From positions 15,325-79,324 of the forward strand of contig CAKULN010000009.1 in NCBI GenBank assembly GCA_934667175.1: 64,000 nucleotides of DNA, written 5' to 3'. The stretch's first letter is position 1. The number at the start of each line of letters is the position of its first letter. Position numbers and translations under genes: made by a program. Below are positions 36,262-45,604 of this stretch, piece by piece. The notes beneath the pieces are model-generated. The model was not told the origin of the DNA. It ran no database searches and worked only from the letters and a program-made list of their open reading frames with translations. This DNA is from an uncultured Bacteroidales bacterium (GTDB lineage Bacteria; Bacteroidota; Bacteroidia; Bacteroidales; UBA932).

Positions 36262-37380
36262 GATCCGCTCCACATCTTCCGTTTCCTCGATCATCACCAA
36301 CGCCGTGTCTGTCGGCTGAACCTTGTATCTCGGTGGATGACCATTGAATATGTCGTACTGGTTCAGCACGGCCTTGACGTAGGCCACTGTTTCCTTCCCT
36401 TTGAACTTTCCGTGCCTGACATCTTCCACGAATCGGATAGAGTCTTGACTCATCTGCGGCATGACTGTGCACAGACTTTCCCATGTGCCTGTGTCAATGC
36501 CTTGTGCGCGGGCCAGTTTTATGCAGTCGTAGATTCTGCCTTCCCCTGCGTTGTAGGCTGCCAATGTGAATTTCAACAGCTCTTCGTCGTTGGCTGCGGT
36601 GTCCTTGAACTTGTTCTGGAGACGGGCGATGTAGGAGGCTCCGGCCACGATGTTCTCTCTTGGATCGAGCAGATCCTCGATTTCGTAACGGTCGGCTGTC
36701 CGTGGCATCATCTGCATGAGTCCGAGCGCCCCCGTCGGGGAACTTGCCTGGATTCTGAATCTGGACTCGCTCCAGATAAGCGCCGCGAACATCTTCCAGT
36801 CCCAACCTATCCTCTTGGCGTTTTCCTTGATCAGATCGTCGTAGGGGCTTATGATGGACGGATCCTTTTTGACTCCTTTCCGGTACGGGTTGTAGCCATG
36901 AAAGAAACGGGAAATCATGTCGGCATATTCAGTGCTCCCTTTGAAATTGTTGAGCCAGCGGATGATCCCCTTTTGCTTTCTTTTGTCGGCAGACATAACC
37001 CAAGAGACCGGAACCTCGCCAAGAGGAAACGTCATGAACTCATTGCTTTCGGGAACACTTTCGGTCGGCAGCGCGAGAATGTCAATGCCGCCTGCCCTTA
37101 GAGAATCCAGACATGACCAGTCATCCGCAGCAAGGAATATTCTCACGGAATCCTCCAGATAGTCCGCCAACCTTTCGGCCACCTCATAGCAGTAACCGGT
37201 CTGATAGCCGTCAGACAACTTGTCTTCCAGTTTCAGGGCGCAGCGGATCAAGTCATCGCTGAATATGTCCTTAGGGTTGTCTTGATTCCCGCTCCGTTCG
37301 CTGAAAGGAATAATAAGAAGCACCAACAAAGTTGGTATCAAGTACTTGAGAAACTTCTTTGTCACTCTTTTCAGCCCCAT
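36145..37380 (-). CDS. MltF-like membrane-bound lytic transglycosylase
   Basis: The 411-residue protein has an N-terminal anchor (about 8-26), a truncated periplasmic solute-binding-like domain (about 45-165), and an SLT domain (about 175-330) with catalytic E205 in LIWSESRF, then GALGLMQMMPRTA and LAAYNAGEGRI. It cleaves peptidoglycan glycan strands with anhydromuropeptide formation. The C-terminal about 40 residues are charged and are encoded antisense to the permease gene's end. It lies 2 nt after the Porin_10 gene. Confidence 0.92.
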   Translation of the reverse strand: MGLKRVTKKFLKYLIPTLLVLLIIPFSERSGNQDNPKDIFSDDLIRCALKLEDKLSDGYQTGYCYEVAERLADYLEDSVRIFLAADDWSCLDSLRAGGIDILALPTESVPESNEFMTFPLGEVPVSWVMSADKRKQKGIIRWLNNFKGSTEYADMISRFFHGYNPYRKGVKKDPSIISPYDDLIKENAKRIGWDWKMFAALIWSESRFRIQASSPTGALGLMQMMPRTADRYEIEDLLDPRENIVAGASYIARLQNKFKDTAANDEELLKFTLAAYNAGEGRIYDCIKLARAQGIDTGTWESLCTVMPQMSQDSIRFVEDVRHGKFKGKETVAYVKAVLNQYDIFNGHPPRYKVQPTDTALVMIEETEDVERILLSPDSLGRIDLGDEQARNQEEKHDDNPGDNIGGKHRR

Positions 37381-37382
37381 GG

Positions 37383-40121
37383 TCAGAATCTGCTGTTACT
37401 TCCGCCTCCGGAACCGCCTATGCCTCCAAAGCCGCCGAGACCGCCGAATCCTCCGCCGGAGCTTCCGCCGCTTCCTCCTGACAGGCCACCGCTGGCGTTG
37501 ACTGCCTTATTCGGGCTTGGCTGAGTGTAGAACGGCCAGTAGATTCCGATCTTGAAAGCCGTCTGGGTCCTGATGTAATGGTGCGCGCTGAAATAGTCCG
37601 CCTTGTCCATCGGCCATCCGTTACCGATGTTCTCAAGTTTCACGAATATGCAGGCCCTCTTCCATTGGACATTGACGAAAGCGTCGATGACCGGACCGTT
37701 GTTGTACTTTTCCTCTTTCTGGTTGTAGAACGCTCCCACGGCCGGATTCCATGCTGGAGAGTAGAACTTGGTGTTGTACCATCCCTCGGCTCCGAGCTGC
37801 ATCTGCATGATGTTCCTCTTCACGTTGAACTGGAGATAAAGCCTTGAGTTGGCCGCAAGGCTTGGCAAAGGGAGCACGTCCTGGTTTGATGAGACTTGAA
37901 ACAGAAGCCTGTTGTCCAGGTGGACAGGTCCGAGAACGAAATCCTTGTCCAGCGAGGCGCTCAGAACACTCATCGGCGAGTTGTTCTGACGCACGACCCC
38001 GGTAGAGTCGTAGTAGACGTTGCCCGACAGAAGCGCATAGCCGAATTTCGCGCCTATCCTCCATCTTGGCACGTCCAGCCCGGCCTGGATCTTGGTCGTG
38101 GAGATCTTGCCGAATTCGTTGTCCCATTTGAAATGGTTGGAGTAGTAATGCTGGTGGTAGTACTCCGGCTCTTCCAGACTTGTCTCGAAGTGCAGATTCA
38201 TCCTGACCGGACTCTTTCGGGCCCTTCTGAACGGAAACATTTCGAACCTTGCGTTCGCCTTGACGGACAGATCATTCATCTGGTCGCCGAGGAAGACGTA
38301 GTCACCGGTCGCGTCCCAACGTATGAAGTTCCTTAGCTGTCCCTCGACTCCGGCGTAGACAAAAGCGGAGTTCCAGATCTTGTTGGTCGTGCCTTTGAGG
38401 AATGTCGGATCGAAAACACTGTAGCTCAGGATCCTGTTGCCTATCCCTCCGTTCAGTTTGGAGACAATCGCCTCGTCTGACCACGGTTGCAGTCGGAGGA
38501 ACACCCTGTTCTCCAGTTTCATCACCCTCACTGAGTCAAAGGATGTTGTAGGATTGTAATTGAATATGTCATTGTAGAACTTGCGTCCGGCCGCATCCGT
38601 GATCTGGTCTTCATAGCTCTTGCGGAACACGGAGTATTCACTGCTGTGTCCTATGAAAGCGGTCGTGATGTTGTCGTCGCCAAGGGTGTCGGCGGCCTCT
38701 CTCGCCGCTATCCTTCTGCTTAGGAAAACATCAAGGGAATCTATCATGGTAGAGTCACCGGAGGCCATTACGCTGTCCCTGTACGCCTTGTCGATTTTCC
38801 TGTACTTCATGTCCTTTATGAAAGTGAACGGAATCCGGTACTGCTGGTCAAGGAAGAATGTGTTCCTGATGATGTTGGTCGAAGCGTTGTTTAGGTTTAT
38901 GGGATATTCCCTTGCGTCCAGTGTCGTGTCCCTGACCATCGAGTTGTCGCTGGTTCCTCCGTTCTCTTTACGGATTATCTTGTTGTGGATGTAGCCGGCA
39001 TGCATCATGTAGCGCTTGCCCAGATAGTTGGCCGATGCCACGAACGTCTTGTTGGTCGTCTTCTCGCCCTGCATGATTCCGTTACCCCCGAAACGGTCAT
39101 ATTCAAGAGTGAAATTCAACTCCGGGAAGATGTTCTGCGTTGTCAGGATGTGCAGGTTGTCGGATTCTTTCTGGGAATCCGCGAAGATGGTGCCGAAATA
39201 GGCCAGTTCGGTGTAAGGCGTTTTCGTGTTGTACATGGGGAGCGTCTTCGCCGAGTAGGTCCACGACTCGTAAGGCGTGTAGAACGACACCCCGTTCTCG
39301 CTTTCGCGGTTGAACCAGTTGTAGTACTGAACGGCGGATCCGGCGACTCCCAACCATGTGGCGTTCACGTCATTGCGGTAGAAAGGGTAGTCGTGCAGCC
39401 AATGGTTGTAGCTTGTGTCCGGAACGCTGATGTCCATCTTGTGGAACTCCCGCTCGTGGGTCCACTGGATTATGCGCTTGTAATGAAGTGAATCGGGGAT
39501 TGCGAAAGTCTCCAGAATCCTTGGCGTCGCTTCCTTGACACTGTCCCTGTAAGCCTTGAGGCTGTCCTTCACGTTGAGGATGCTGTCCGCAAGATGTTTC
39601 TTTATCTTTTCCTTTACCTCGAAGTCGTATTTCTTTCTGTCCGTCTTTGAAAGTCCAGCGTACCAGGCGTCGAACGCCGCCTTTTTTCTGATGGCCGAGT
39701 CAAGGCGGTAGAGGGAATCGACTATCGGCCAGTCAAGCGAATCTCCCGCCGCCCTCAGAGAGTCCACCACAATCCTGTGGGTCAGCGAGTCCAGGATCGC
39801 CACATAGTACTTGTAGCGGAACGGATCGGTCTCCTTCAGCGAGTCGGGCGGGAATATGGTGTCCCTTGCCGTCAGCTGAGGCGTCGTGTCGATAGGGGTC
39901 AGGAAGAACGAAGAGTCATCCTTGCCCGCGGCTCCGCCGATGAACTGATTCCTATAGCGGATCGTGTCCGGTTGCAGAGGTCTGTCCGCCAAGATGAATC
40001 CATAGCCCGGATCCCCGGCAAGCGGACGGTTACCCATGCCGACGGCCTGCATCGTGATGACACACACGACAGCCACCGGAAACCATATTCTTTTCAAAGT
40101 CTCTTTCACTTTCACTTTCAT
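37383..40121 (-). CDS. Porin_10-like outer membrane protein with glycine-rich C-terminus
   Basis: The 912-residue protein has a signal peptide (MKVKVKETLKRIWFPVAVVC...), a long charged and coiled-coil-prone N-terminal stretch (about 60-210, with many DSL/DSLYRLDS repeats) and a large beta barrel (about 230-870) typical of Bacteroidetes putative porins (YYNWFNRESENGVSFYTPY; LQFNVKRNIMQMQLGAEGWY). The final 35 or so residues are nearly all Gly/Ser with Phe, ending in SNSRF. The start is set at 40121, which gives the signal peptide and gaatATG; the frame is open 18 codons further up. Confidence 0.82.
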   Translation of the reverse strand: MKVKVKETLKRIWFPVAVVCVITMQAVGMGNRPLAGDPGYGFILADRPLQPDTIRYRNQFIGGAAGKDDSSFFLTPIDTTPQLTARDTIFPPDSLKETDPFRYKYYVAILDSLTHRIVVDSLRAAGDSLDWPIVDSLYRLDSAIRKKAAFDAWYAGLSKTDRKKYDFEVKEKIKKHLADSILNVKDSLKAYRDSVKEATPRILETFAIPDSLHYKRIIQWTHEREFHKMDISVPDTSYNHWLHDYPFYRNDVNATWLGVAGSAVQYYNWFNRESENGVSFYTPYESWTYSAKTLPMYNTKTPYTELAYFGTIFADSQKESDNLHILTTQNIFPELNFTLEYDRFGGNGIMQGEKTTNKTFVASANYLGKRYMMHAGYIHNKIIRKENGGTSDNSMVRDTTLDAREYPINLNNASTNIIRNTFFLDQQYRIPFTFIKDMKYRKIDKAYRDSVMASGDSTMIDSLDVFLSRRIAAREAADTLGDDNITTAFIGHSSEYSVFRKSYEDQITDAAGRKFYNDIFNYNPTTSFDSVRVMKLENRVFLRLQPWSDEAIVSKLNGGIGNRILSYSVFDPTFLKGTTNKIWNSAFVYAGVEGQLRNFIRWDATGDYVFLGDQMNDLSVKANARFEMFPFRRARKSPVRMNLHFETSLEEPEYYHQHYYSNHFKWDNEFGKISTTKIQAGLDVPRWRIGAKFGYALLSGNVYYDSTGVVRQNNSPMSVLSASLDKDFVLGPVHLDNRLLFQVSSNQDVLPLPSLAANSRLYLQFNVKRNIMQMQLGAEGWYNTKFYSPAWNPAVGAFYNQKEEKYNNGPVIDAFVNVQWKRACIFVKLENIGNGWPMDKADYFSAHHYIRTQTAFKIGIYWPFYTQPSPNKAVNASGGLSGGSGGSSGGGFGGLGGFGGIGGSGGGSNSRF

Positions 40122-40144
40122 ATTCCCTTGAGGGTGCAATCTCA

Positions 40145-40176
40145 CAAAGATACTGTTTTTCCGTTTTTTGCACAAA
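40145..40176 (-). promoter_or_regulatory. Promoter of the porin-transglycosylase operon
   Basis: On the minus strand: TTTG (40176-40173), 20-nt spacer, TATCTTTG (40152-40145). Both elements and the spacing match the Bacteroidetes housekeeping promoter. It lies 24 nt before the porin start. Confidence 0.75.
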
Positions 40177-40186
40177 TTCAGTGCTA

Positions 40187-40296
40187 AGGTGCCTCGGAGG
40201 TGCCTCGGAGGTGTCTCGGGTGCGAATATGCCGTTTCCGCCCCCGTGGTTCCTGAAATTTGGATGTACGGGTGCGGGAATCCGGAATTCGCACCCG
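40187..40296. repeat. Short tandem and inverted repeats between porin and glgB
   Basis: Three 11-bp tandem units aggtgcctcgg (the third with one change) occupy 40187-40219. They run into cgggtgcgaat (40217-40227), which recurs inverted at 40286-40296. The remaining 60 nt before glgB are A+T-rich and include TATCTTTA (40329-40336), a possible imperfect -7 box for the glycogen operon. Confidence 0.7.
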
Positions 40297-40358
40297 GGGG
40301 CCTTTGCTGATATTTAATAAATATTTAGTATCTTTATTGTTGCAAATCGAGTCAAACC

Positions 40359-42344
40359 ATGAAGAAGAAACTCTGGATATATGACACCGACCCGTACCTA
40401 AAGCCGTTTCAGGCGGCGATCGAGGCGCGGCACAAGAGGATAGTTGACGCGGCGGAGAAGATAACAGGCGCAGGAGTCGAGGAACTTGCCTCCAGTGTCA
40501 ACAATCATCTTTACTACGGGCTGCACAAATGTGCGGACGGCTCCTGGGTGATCCGGGAATGGGCCCCGAACGCCAGCCGGATCTATCTCATAGGAGAGTT
40601 CAACAACTGGAGGCGCACGTCGGCCTACGAGTTCAAACCGGCCGGGAGCGGCAACTGGGAACTCAAGTTGGATGCCATGTTCCTGAGCCACGGAGAGTTG
40701 TACAAGTTGTTCATCGAATGGCCCGGTGGAGGAGGCGAGAGGATTCCGGCCTATTGCACAAGGCTGGTGCAGGATGACGAGACGAAGGTTTTCTGCGCCC
40801 AGGTCTGGGATCCCGCGCGAGGATATTCATGGAAGAATGACAGGGTGCTGAGAAGACCTCATCCCCTCATCTACGAGTGTCACATCGGGATGAGTTCGGA
40901 GGAGCGCAAGGTGTCCACGTTCGCTGAGTTCAGGGAGAATGTGCTGCCGAGGGTCAAGAGGCTTGGGTACGACACCATTCAGGTCATGGCCCTTCAGGAG
41001 CATCCGTACTACGGCTCGTTCGGCTATCAGGTCTCGAACTTCTTCGCGCTGAGCTCGCGTTTCGGCACGCCGGAGGAGTTCAAGGAACTGGTGGACACCG
41101 CGCACGGGATGGGGATAGCCGTGGTGATGGACATCGTGCATTCGCACAGTTGCAGCAATGTGGATGAGGGACTTGGCCTGTTTGATGGTCGTGAGGATCT
41201 CTATTTTTACAAAGGCCCGCAGGGACATCACCCGGCTTGGGGGTCCCGCTGCTTCGACTATGGGAAAGACGAGGTGGTGCGCTTCCTTCTGAGCAACTGC
41301 AAGTTTTGGATGGAGGAATATCATCTTGACGGCTTCCGTTTCGATGGCGTGACGAGCATGATGTACTGGGATCACGGGCTCGGAAAGGACTTCAACGGCT
41401 ACGAACCGTATTTTGACTCTGGAGTCGACGAGAATGCCGTGACCTATCTCGGGCTGGCCAATCTGCTGATCCGCCAGATCAGGCCGGAGGCTGTCACGAT
41501 CGCGGAGGATGTCAGCGGGATGGCCGGTCTGGCAGCTCCGTTCGAGACCGGAGGAGTCGGTTTCGGATTCAGGATGGCGATGGGTGTGGCGGACCATTGG
41601 ATCAAATGGATCAAGGAGAAGCGGGACGAGGAATGGAGTCCAGGAGAGATTTGGTACGAGCTGACCAACAAGCGGGCGGATGAGAAGACCATCAGTTACG
41701 CGGAATGCCACGATCAAGCTCTTGTCGGAGACAAAACATTGATATTCAGACTGCTCGATAAAGAGATGTACTTTTCCATGAATATGGACTCGAAGAATCC
41801 GGTGGTCGATCGCGGGATAGCCCTGCACAAATTGATCCGTCTGGTCACGCTCGGTACCGCCGGGGACGGCTATCTGAATTTCATGGGCAATGAGTTCGGT
41901 CATCCCGAGTGGATTGATTTTCCTCGTGAGGGGAACGGCTGGAGTTACGAGCATGCCCGCAGAATGTGGTCTCTGGCGGACAATGGACTGCTGAGATACC
42001 ACTGTCTCGAGAACTTTGACAAGGCGATGATTCATCTTGTAAAACGATACGGCGCACTTGCGGCAAGGCCTGAGCTTCTTCGGGCCGATGAAGAAAAGAA
42101 AATCTTGATTTTCAGGCGTAAAAGCCTTATCTTTGCGCTTAATTTCAATCCTGTGGAGTCGTTCGCCGACTATGCTTTCCCGGCTCCGTCCGGAGACTAT
42201 GTAAAGGTGCTTGATTCCGACGCCAGGGAATTTGACGGATTCGCGAGACTCGAAAATGACGGGGAGCATTTGACGGCCGAAGGCTGTCTGAGCCTCTACC
42301 TTCCGAGCCGTTGCGCTCTTGTGCTGATTGAAAGGAAAGGATAA
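40359..42344 (+). CDS. glgB: 1,4-alpha-glucan branching enzyme (GH13, eukaryote-like)
   Basis: The 661-residue enzyme moves alpha-1,4 chains to alpha-1,6 positions in glycogen. The N-terminal CBM48 part (about 45-150) has VIREWAPNASRIYLIGEFNNW. The GH13 barrel has the nucleophile Asp in LDGFRFDGVTSMMYWDHG (near 328), the acid/base Glu in TIAEDVSGM (near 382) and Asp in ECHDQALVGD (near 450). The pattern is closer to the eukaryotic enzyme than to E. coli GlgB. It opens the glycogen operon and is followed after 13 nt by the debranching enzyme. Confidence 0.95.
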   Translation: MKKKLWIYDTDPYLKPFQAAIEARHKRIVDAAEKITGAGVEELASSVNNHLYYGLHKCADGSWVIREWAPNASRIYLIGEFNNWRRTSAYEFKPAGSGNWELKLDAMFLSHGELYKLFIEWPGGGGERIPAYCTRLVQDDETKVFCAQVWDPARGYSWKNDRVLRRPHPLIYECHIGMSSEERKVSTFAEFRENVLPRVKRLGYDTIQVMALQEHPYYGSFGYQVSNFFALSSRFGTPEEFKELVDTAHGMGIAVVMDIVHSHSCSNVDEGLGLFDGREDLYFYKGPQGHHPAWGSRCFDYGKDEVVRFLLSNCKFWMEEYHLDGFRFDGVTSMMYWDHGLGKDFNGYEPYFDSGVDENAVTYLGLANLLIRQIRPEAVTIAEDVSGMAGLAAPFETGGVGFGFRMAMGVADHWIKWIKEKRDEEWSPGEIWYELTNKRADEKTISYAECHDQALVGDKTLIFRLLDKEMYFSMNMDSKNPVVDRGIALHKLIRLVTLGTAGDGYLNFMGNEFGHPEWIDFPREGNGWSYEHARRMWSLADNGLLRYHCLENFDKAMIHLVKRYGALAARPELLRADEEKKILIFRRKSLIFALNFNPVESFADYAFPAPSGDYVKVLDSDAREFDGFARLENDGEHLTAEGCLSLYLPSRCALVLIERKG

Positions 42345-42357
42345 AATTTTAACCGAT

Positions 42358-44295
42358 ATGGCTTTTTTGAAGTTCAACAAGTCCGAGTTGGTCAACCTCT
42401 CATATTCACTGAAGAGGGAGATTATCTGTGCCAACAAGACCGGCGCTTACTGCAACACTTCCATAGTGACTTGCAACACAAGGCGTTACCATGGTTTGCT
42501 GGCAGTGCCGGTTGACGCTTTCGGAGGCAGGACGCACCTGCTCCTGTCCTCTCTGGACGAAAGCCTCATCCTCAATGGAAAACAGTTCAATCTGGGCATT
42601 CATTGCTATGGCAGCGTCTACGAACCGCGCGGCCACAAGTACATCATTGATTTCGAGGCTGACCCTGTGCCTAAAATTACCTACAAGGTGGGTGAGATCG
42701 TGCTCACCAAGAGCATCCTTCTTGTGCCGGATTCGGATCAGGTGATGATCCGTTTCGACCTTGTCAAGGCTCCGGCGAAAGTCAAGCTGCTGCTCACTCC
42801 GTTTCTGGCATTCAGGGACATCCACGCTCTTACCTACGAGAACCCTAACGCGAGGACGGAAGGTTGGGAGATCCCTAACGGAATGTCCTTCAATCTTTAC
42901 GAAGGCTTCCCTGATCTGAACATGCAGTTCAACATCAAGGATGTCTCTTTCGTGGCCGCTCCGTGCTGGTACAAAGGGGTGACATATTCCGATGAATATC
43001 GCCGCGGGTTCGCCTGTAAGGAAGACCTTTACGTTCCGGGACATTTCGAGACCGGGATGAAGCCGGGGGACTCGCTTGTCTTCTCCGCTTCTGTGGATCC
43101 CGCGACTCCGTCCGGACTTAAGAGAAAGTTCGAATCCTATGTGGCCAGGGCCGCGAAGATCACCACCTACCATGAGCAGCTTGTGCACTGCGCCGATCTG
43201 CTGAAACAGGACCGTGGAGGCCACAAGATGATAACAGCGGGGTTCTCATGGCTTTACACCGGCCTGTTGAGGGAGACGCTGGAAGCCCTTCCTGGCCTTA
43301 CCCTCTATGCGGACGGCAACAAGGCCGAGTTCGAGGAGATCCTCGACAACCTCATCGCAGACAATCAGGAACGCCTTTTCCATAGGACAACACAAGTCGA
43401 GGCGCCGCTCAGGCTGGCGGACACTTTGACTCACTACATTGAGTTCGGCGCTGATCCAAAGGCTGTCTGGAAGAAGTACGGTCCGGTGGTCAAAGGCATA
43501 CTTGAAAGCTACTTGCCAGGCAAACGCATCGAAGTCGCGATGCAGCCGAACGGACTTCTCTGGGCACAGCTTGACCATTGGGCTCTTTCTTGGATGAACA
43601 CTTATGTGAACGGCAATCCTGTGACAGAAAGGGCTGGCTATCAGGTGGAGACGAACGCTATGTGGTTCCAGTCCATTCTCTTCGCGGTGACGATGGAACG
43701 AAAATATTCACCGTCGGACAGCGCTTTCCTTAAGGAATGGTCCCGCATCCTGGATCTTGTCCGCGCGAACTTCCAGAGCACTTTCTGGAACGCCCGCGCC
43801 GGCTATCTCGCTGACTATGTGGACAACGCAGGGCAGCACCTTGAGGTTCGTCCGAACATGCTCTACGCCCTTGTGGGTGAGAATATTCCTGTTGAACCGG
43901 AAGTCGCTCAGAGGGTGTTGCAGGTGATTGACAATGAGCTTGTGACAAGAAGGGGAATCCGTACGCTTTCTCCTCGCCATGCTGAATATAAGGGAGTCTA
44001 TGAAGGCTCTCAGACAGACAGGGATCTGGCCTACTACAACGGCTGCTGCCTAACTTCGCTCCTTGGACCTTATTGCGAGGTCTGCTTCAAGATGAAGGGG
44101 GCTGCTTTCCTGAACAAGGCCCAGTGGCTCGTCAACGGCTTCTACGAGGATCTGAACAAGCACGGGGTAGGGGCGTTCTCCGAACTCTATGACGGCGACC
44201 CGCCTCATGAGCCTCACGGAGCGATCTCGTCGGCCCTCAGCACGGCTGCCTTGCTGGAAGTGGAGTACCTTAAGAATAAATACAAGGAGGAGTAG
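42358..44295 (+). CDS. Glycogen debranching enzyme (amylo-alpha-1,6-glucosidase family)
   Basis: The 645-residue protein matches archaeal/bacterial-type debranching enzymes: an N-terminal domain with GAYCNTSIVTCNTRRYHGLL, and a C-terminal (alpha/alpha)6 GDE_C domain with ITAGFSWLYTGLLRETLEALPG, ALSWMNTYVNGNPVTERAGY and QPNGLLWAQLDHW. It hydrolyses alpha-1,6 branch points in glycogen. The start at 42358 is chosen; a possible upstream ATG would overlap glgB. It ends 4 nt before the next gene's start. Confidence 0.93.
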   Translation: MAFLKFNKSELVNLSYSLKREIICANKTGAYCNTSIVTCNTRRYHGLLAVPVDAFGGRTHLLLSSLDESLILNGKQFNLGIHCYGSVYEPRGHKYIIDFEADPVPKITYKVGEIVLTKSILLVPDSDQVMIRFDLVKAPAKVKLLLTPFLAFRDIHALTYENPNARTEGWEIPNGMSFNLYEGFPDLNMQFNIKDVSFVAAPCWYKGVTYSDEYRRGFACKEDLYVPGHFETGMKPGDSLVFSASVDPATPSGLKRKFESYVARAAKITTYHEQLVHCADLLKQDRGGHKMITAGFSWLYTGLLRETLEALPGLTLYADGNKAEFEEILDNLIADNQERLFHRTTQVEAPLRLADTLTHYIEFGADPKAVWKKYGPVVKGILESYLPGKRIEVAMQPNGLLWAQLDHWALSWMNTYVNGNPVTERAGYQVETNAMWFQSILFAVTMERKYSPSDSAFLKEWSRILDLVRANFQSTFWNARAGYLADYVDNAGQHLEVRPNMLYALVGENIPVEPEVAQRVLQVIDNELVTRRGIRTLSPRHAEYKGVYEGSQTDRDLAYYNGCCLTSLLGPYCEVCFKMKGAAFLNKAQWLVNGFYEDLNKHGVGAFSELYDGDPPHEPHGAISSALSTAALLEVEYLKNKYKEE

Positions 44296-44299
44296 GAAT

Positions 44300-45595
44300 A
44301 TGAGAGTTTTGATGTTTGGATGGGAGTTTCCTCCTCACATCGCCGGTGGATTGGGGACAGCCTGTTATGGAATTGTCAAGGGCTTGGCCTACAATGGTGT
44401 GCAGACTTTGTTCGTGATGCCGTCCGCTTCGGGAGACGAGGATCAGAGCGCTGCCAGGATCATCAACGCCAGCGATGTTCCGGTCGAGTCGTTCGGCTCC
44501 ACAGTCGATGAGTTTCTGGATAAGGTGAAGTTCGTGCGTATCGGCTCGAACATGATCCCGTACGTCGATCCGGAGGAATTTCACGAGATGGTGGAGTCGG
44601 AGCGCAGGCTCCAGAGCGAGAATTTGACAAAGTGCATCGGCACGAAGTTCCGTTTCTCTGGCCGCTATGGCTCCAATCTGATGGAGGAGGTAGCCCACTA
44701 CGCCATGGTCGGTGGCACGATCGCCATGGAGCACAAGGATGAGTTCGACATCATCCACGCCCATGACTGGCTGACCTATTTGGCCGGAATCGCCGCCAAG
44801 GAACTGACCGGCAAGCCGTTGGTTGTCCATGTGCACGCCACGTCGTTCGACCGCGGGACAGAGGACCAGATCGACAGCCGTGTCTATGACATCGAGAAGA
44901 GGGGCATGATGGCGGCTGATAAGGTGATCGCGGTCAGTGACCTCACGAGGAACATTGTCATCAATAAATACGGGATTGATCCTGAGAAGGTTGTGACCGT
45001 CCATAACGCAGTGGACTTCAGCGGCCGCGAGAATGTGAAGGTCGAGAGGGGAGTGCGCGACAAGGTCGTCACTTTCCTGGGCAGGATCACTTTCCAGAAG
45101 GGACCTGAATATTTCATCGAGGCGGCCGCCAAGGTTCTCAAGAGGACCACGGGAGTGCGTTTCGTGATGGCGGGAAGCGGGGACATGATGAACCGCTGCA
45201 TCCGTCACGTCGCCAAGCTGGGAATATCCGACCGTTTCCACTTCACGGGATTCCTGCGCGGAGCTGAGGTCCAGAAGATGTTCGCGATGTCGGACGTGTA
45301 CATAATGCCTTCTGTGTCAGAACCTTTCGGAATATCTCCGCTTGAGGCTATGCGCTCCAATGTGCCGGCCATCATCTCCAACCAGTCCGGAGCCGCCGAG
45401 GTTCTGAAATATGCGTTCAAGGTGGATTTCTGGGATGTGGATGCTATGGCTGACGACATCTATGCTCTTCTGAAGTACCCGGCTTTGGCCGATTTCGCCG
45501 CCAGAGAGGGCTATGAGGAGGTCAACCGCCTGAAATGGAACATCGCCACGGCGAAACTTAAGAATATTTACGAATCAGTGGTTAACAATAAATAA
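44300..45595 (+). CDS. Glycosyltransferase family 4 protein in the glycogen operon
   Basis: The 431-residue GT-B enzyme opens MRVLMFGWEFPPHIAGGLGT, the N-terminal donor-fold signature, with VTFLGRITFQKGPEYFIEAA, MPSVSEPFGISPLEAMRSN and NQSGAAEVLKYA in the C-terminal half. It probably uses a nucleotide-sugar donor to elongate or prime an alpha-glucan; the exact activity is uncertain (maltose-1-phosphate or glucan synthase are options). The open frame extends 37 codons upstream into the debranching gene, but ATG 44300 in ggaatATG fits the fold start. Confidence 0.9.
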   Translation: MRVLMFGWEFPPHIAGGLGTACYGIVKGLAYNGVQTLFVMPSASGDEDQSAARIINASDVPVESFGSTVDEFLDKVKFVRIGSNMIPYVDPEEFHEMVESERRLQSENLTKCIGTKFRFSGRYGSNLMEEVAHYAMVGGTIAMEHKDEFDIIHAHDWLTYLAGIAAKELTGKPLVVHVHATSFDRGTEDQIDSRVYDIEKRGMMAADKVIAVSDLTRNIVINKYGIDPEKVVTVHNAVDFSGRENVKVERGVRDKVVTFLGRITFQKGPEYFIEAAAKVLKRTTGVRFVMAGSGDMMNRCIRHVAKLGISDRFHFTGFLRGAEVQKMFAMSDVYIMPSVSEPFGISPLEAMRSNVPAIISNQSGAAEVLKYAFKVDFWDVDAMADDIYALLKYPALADFAAREGYEEVNRLKWNIATAKLKNIYESVVNNK

Positions 45596-45604
45596 GGGAA
45601 TATT

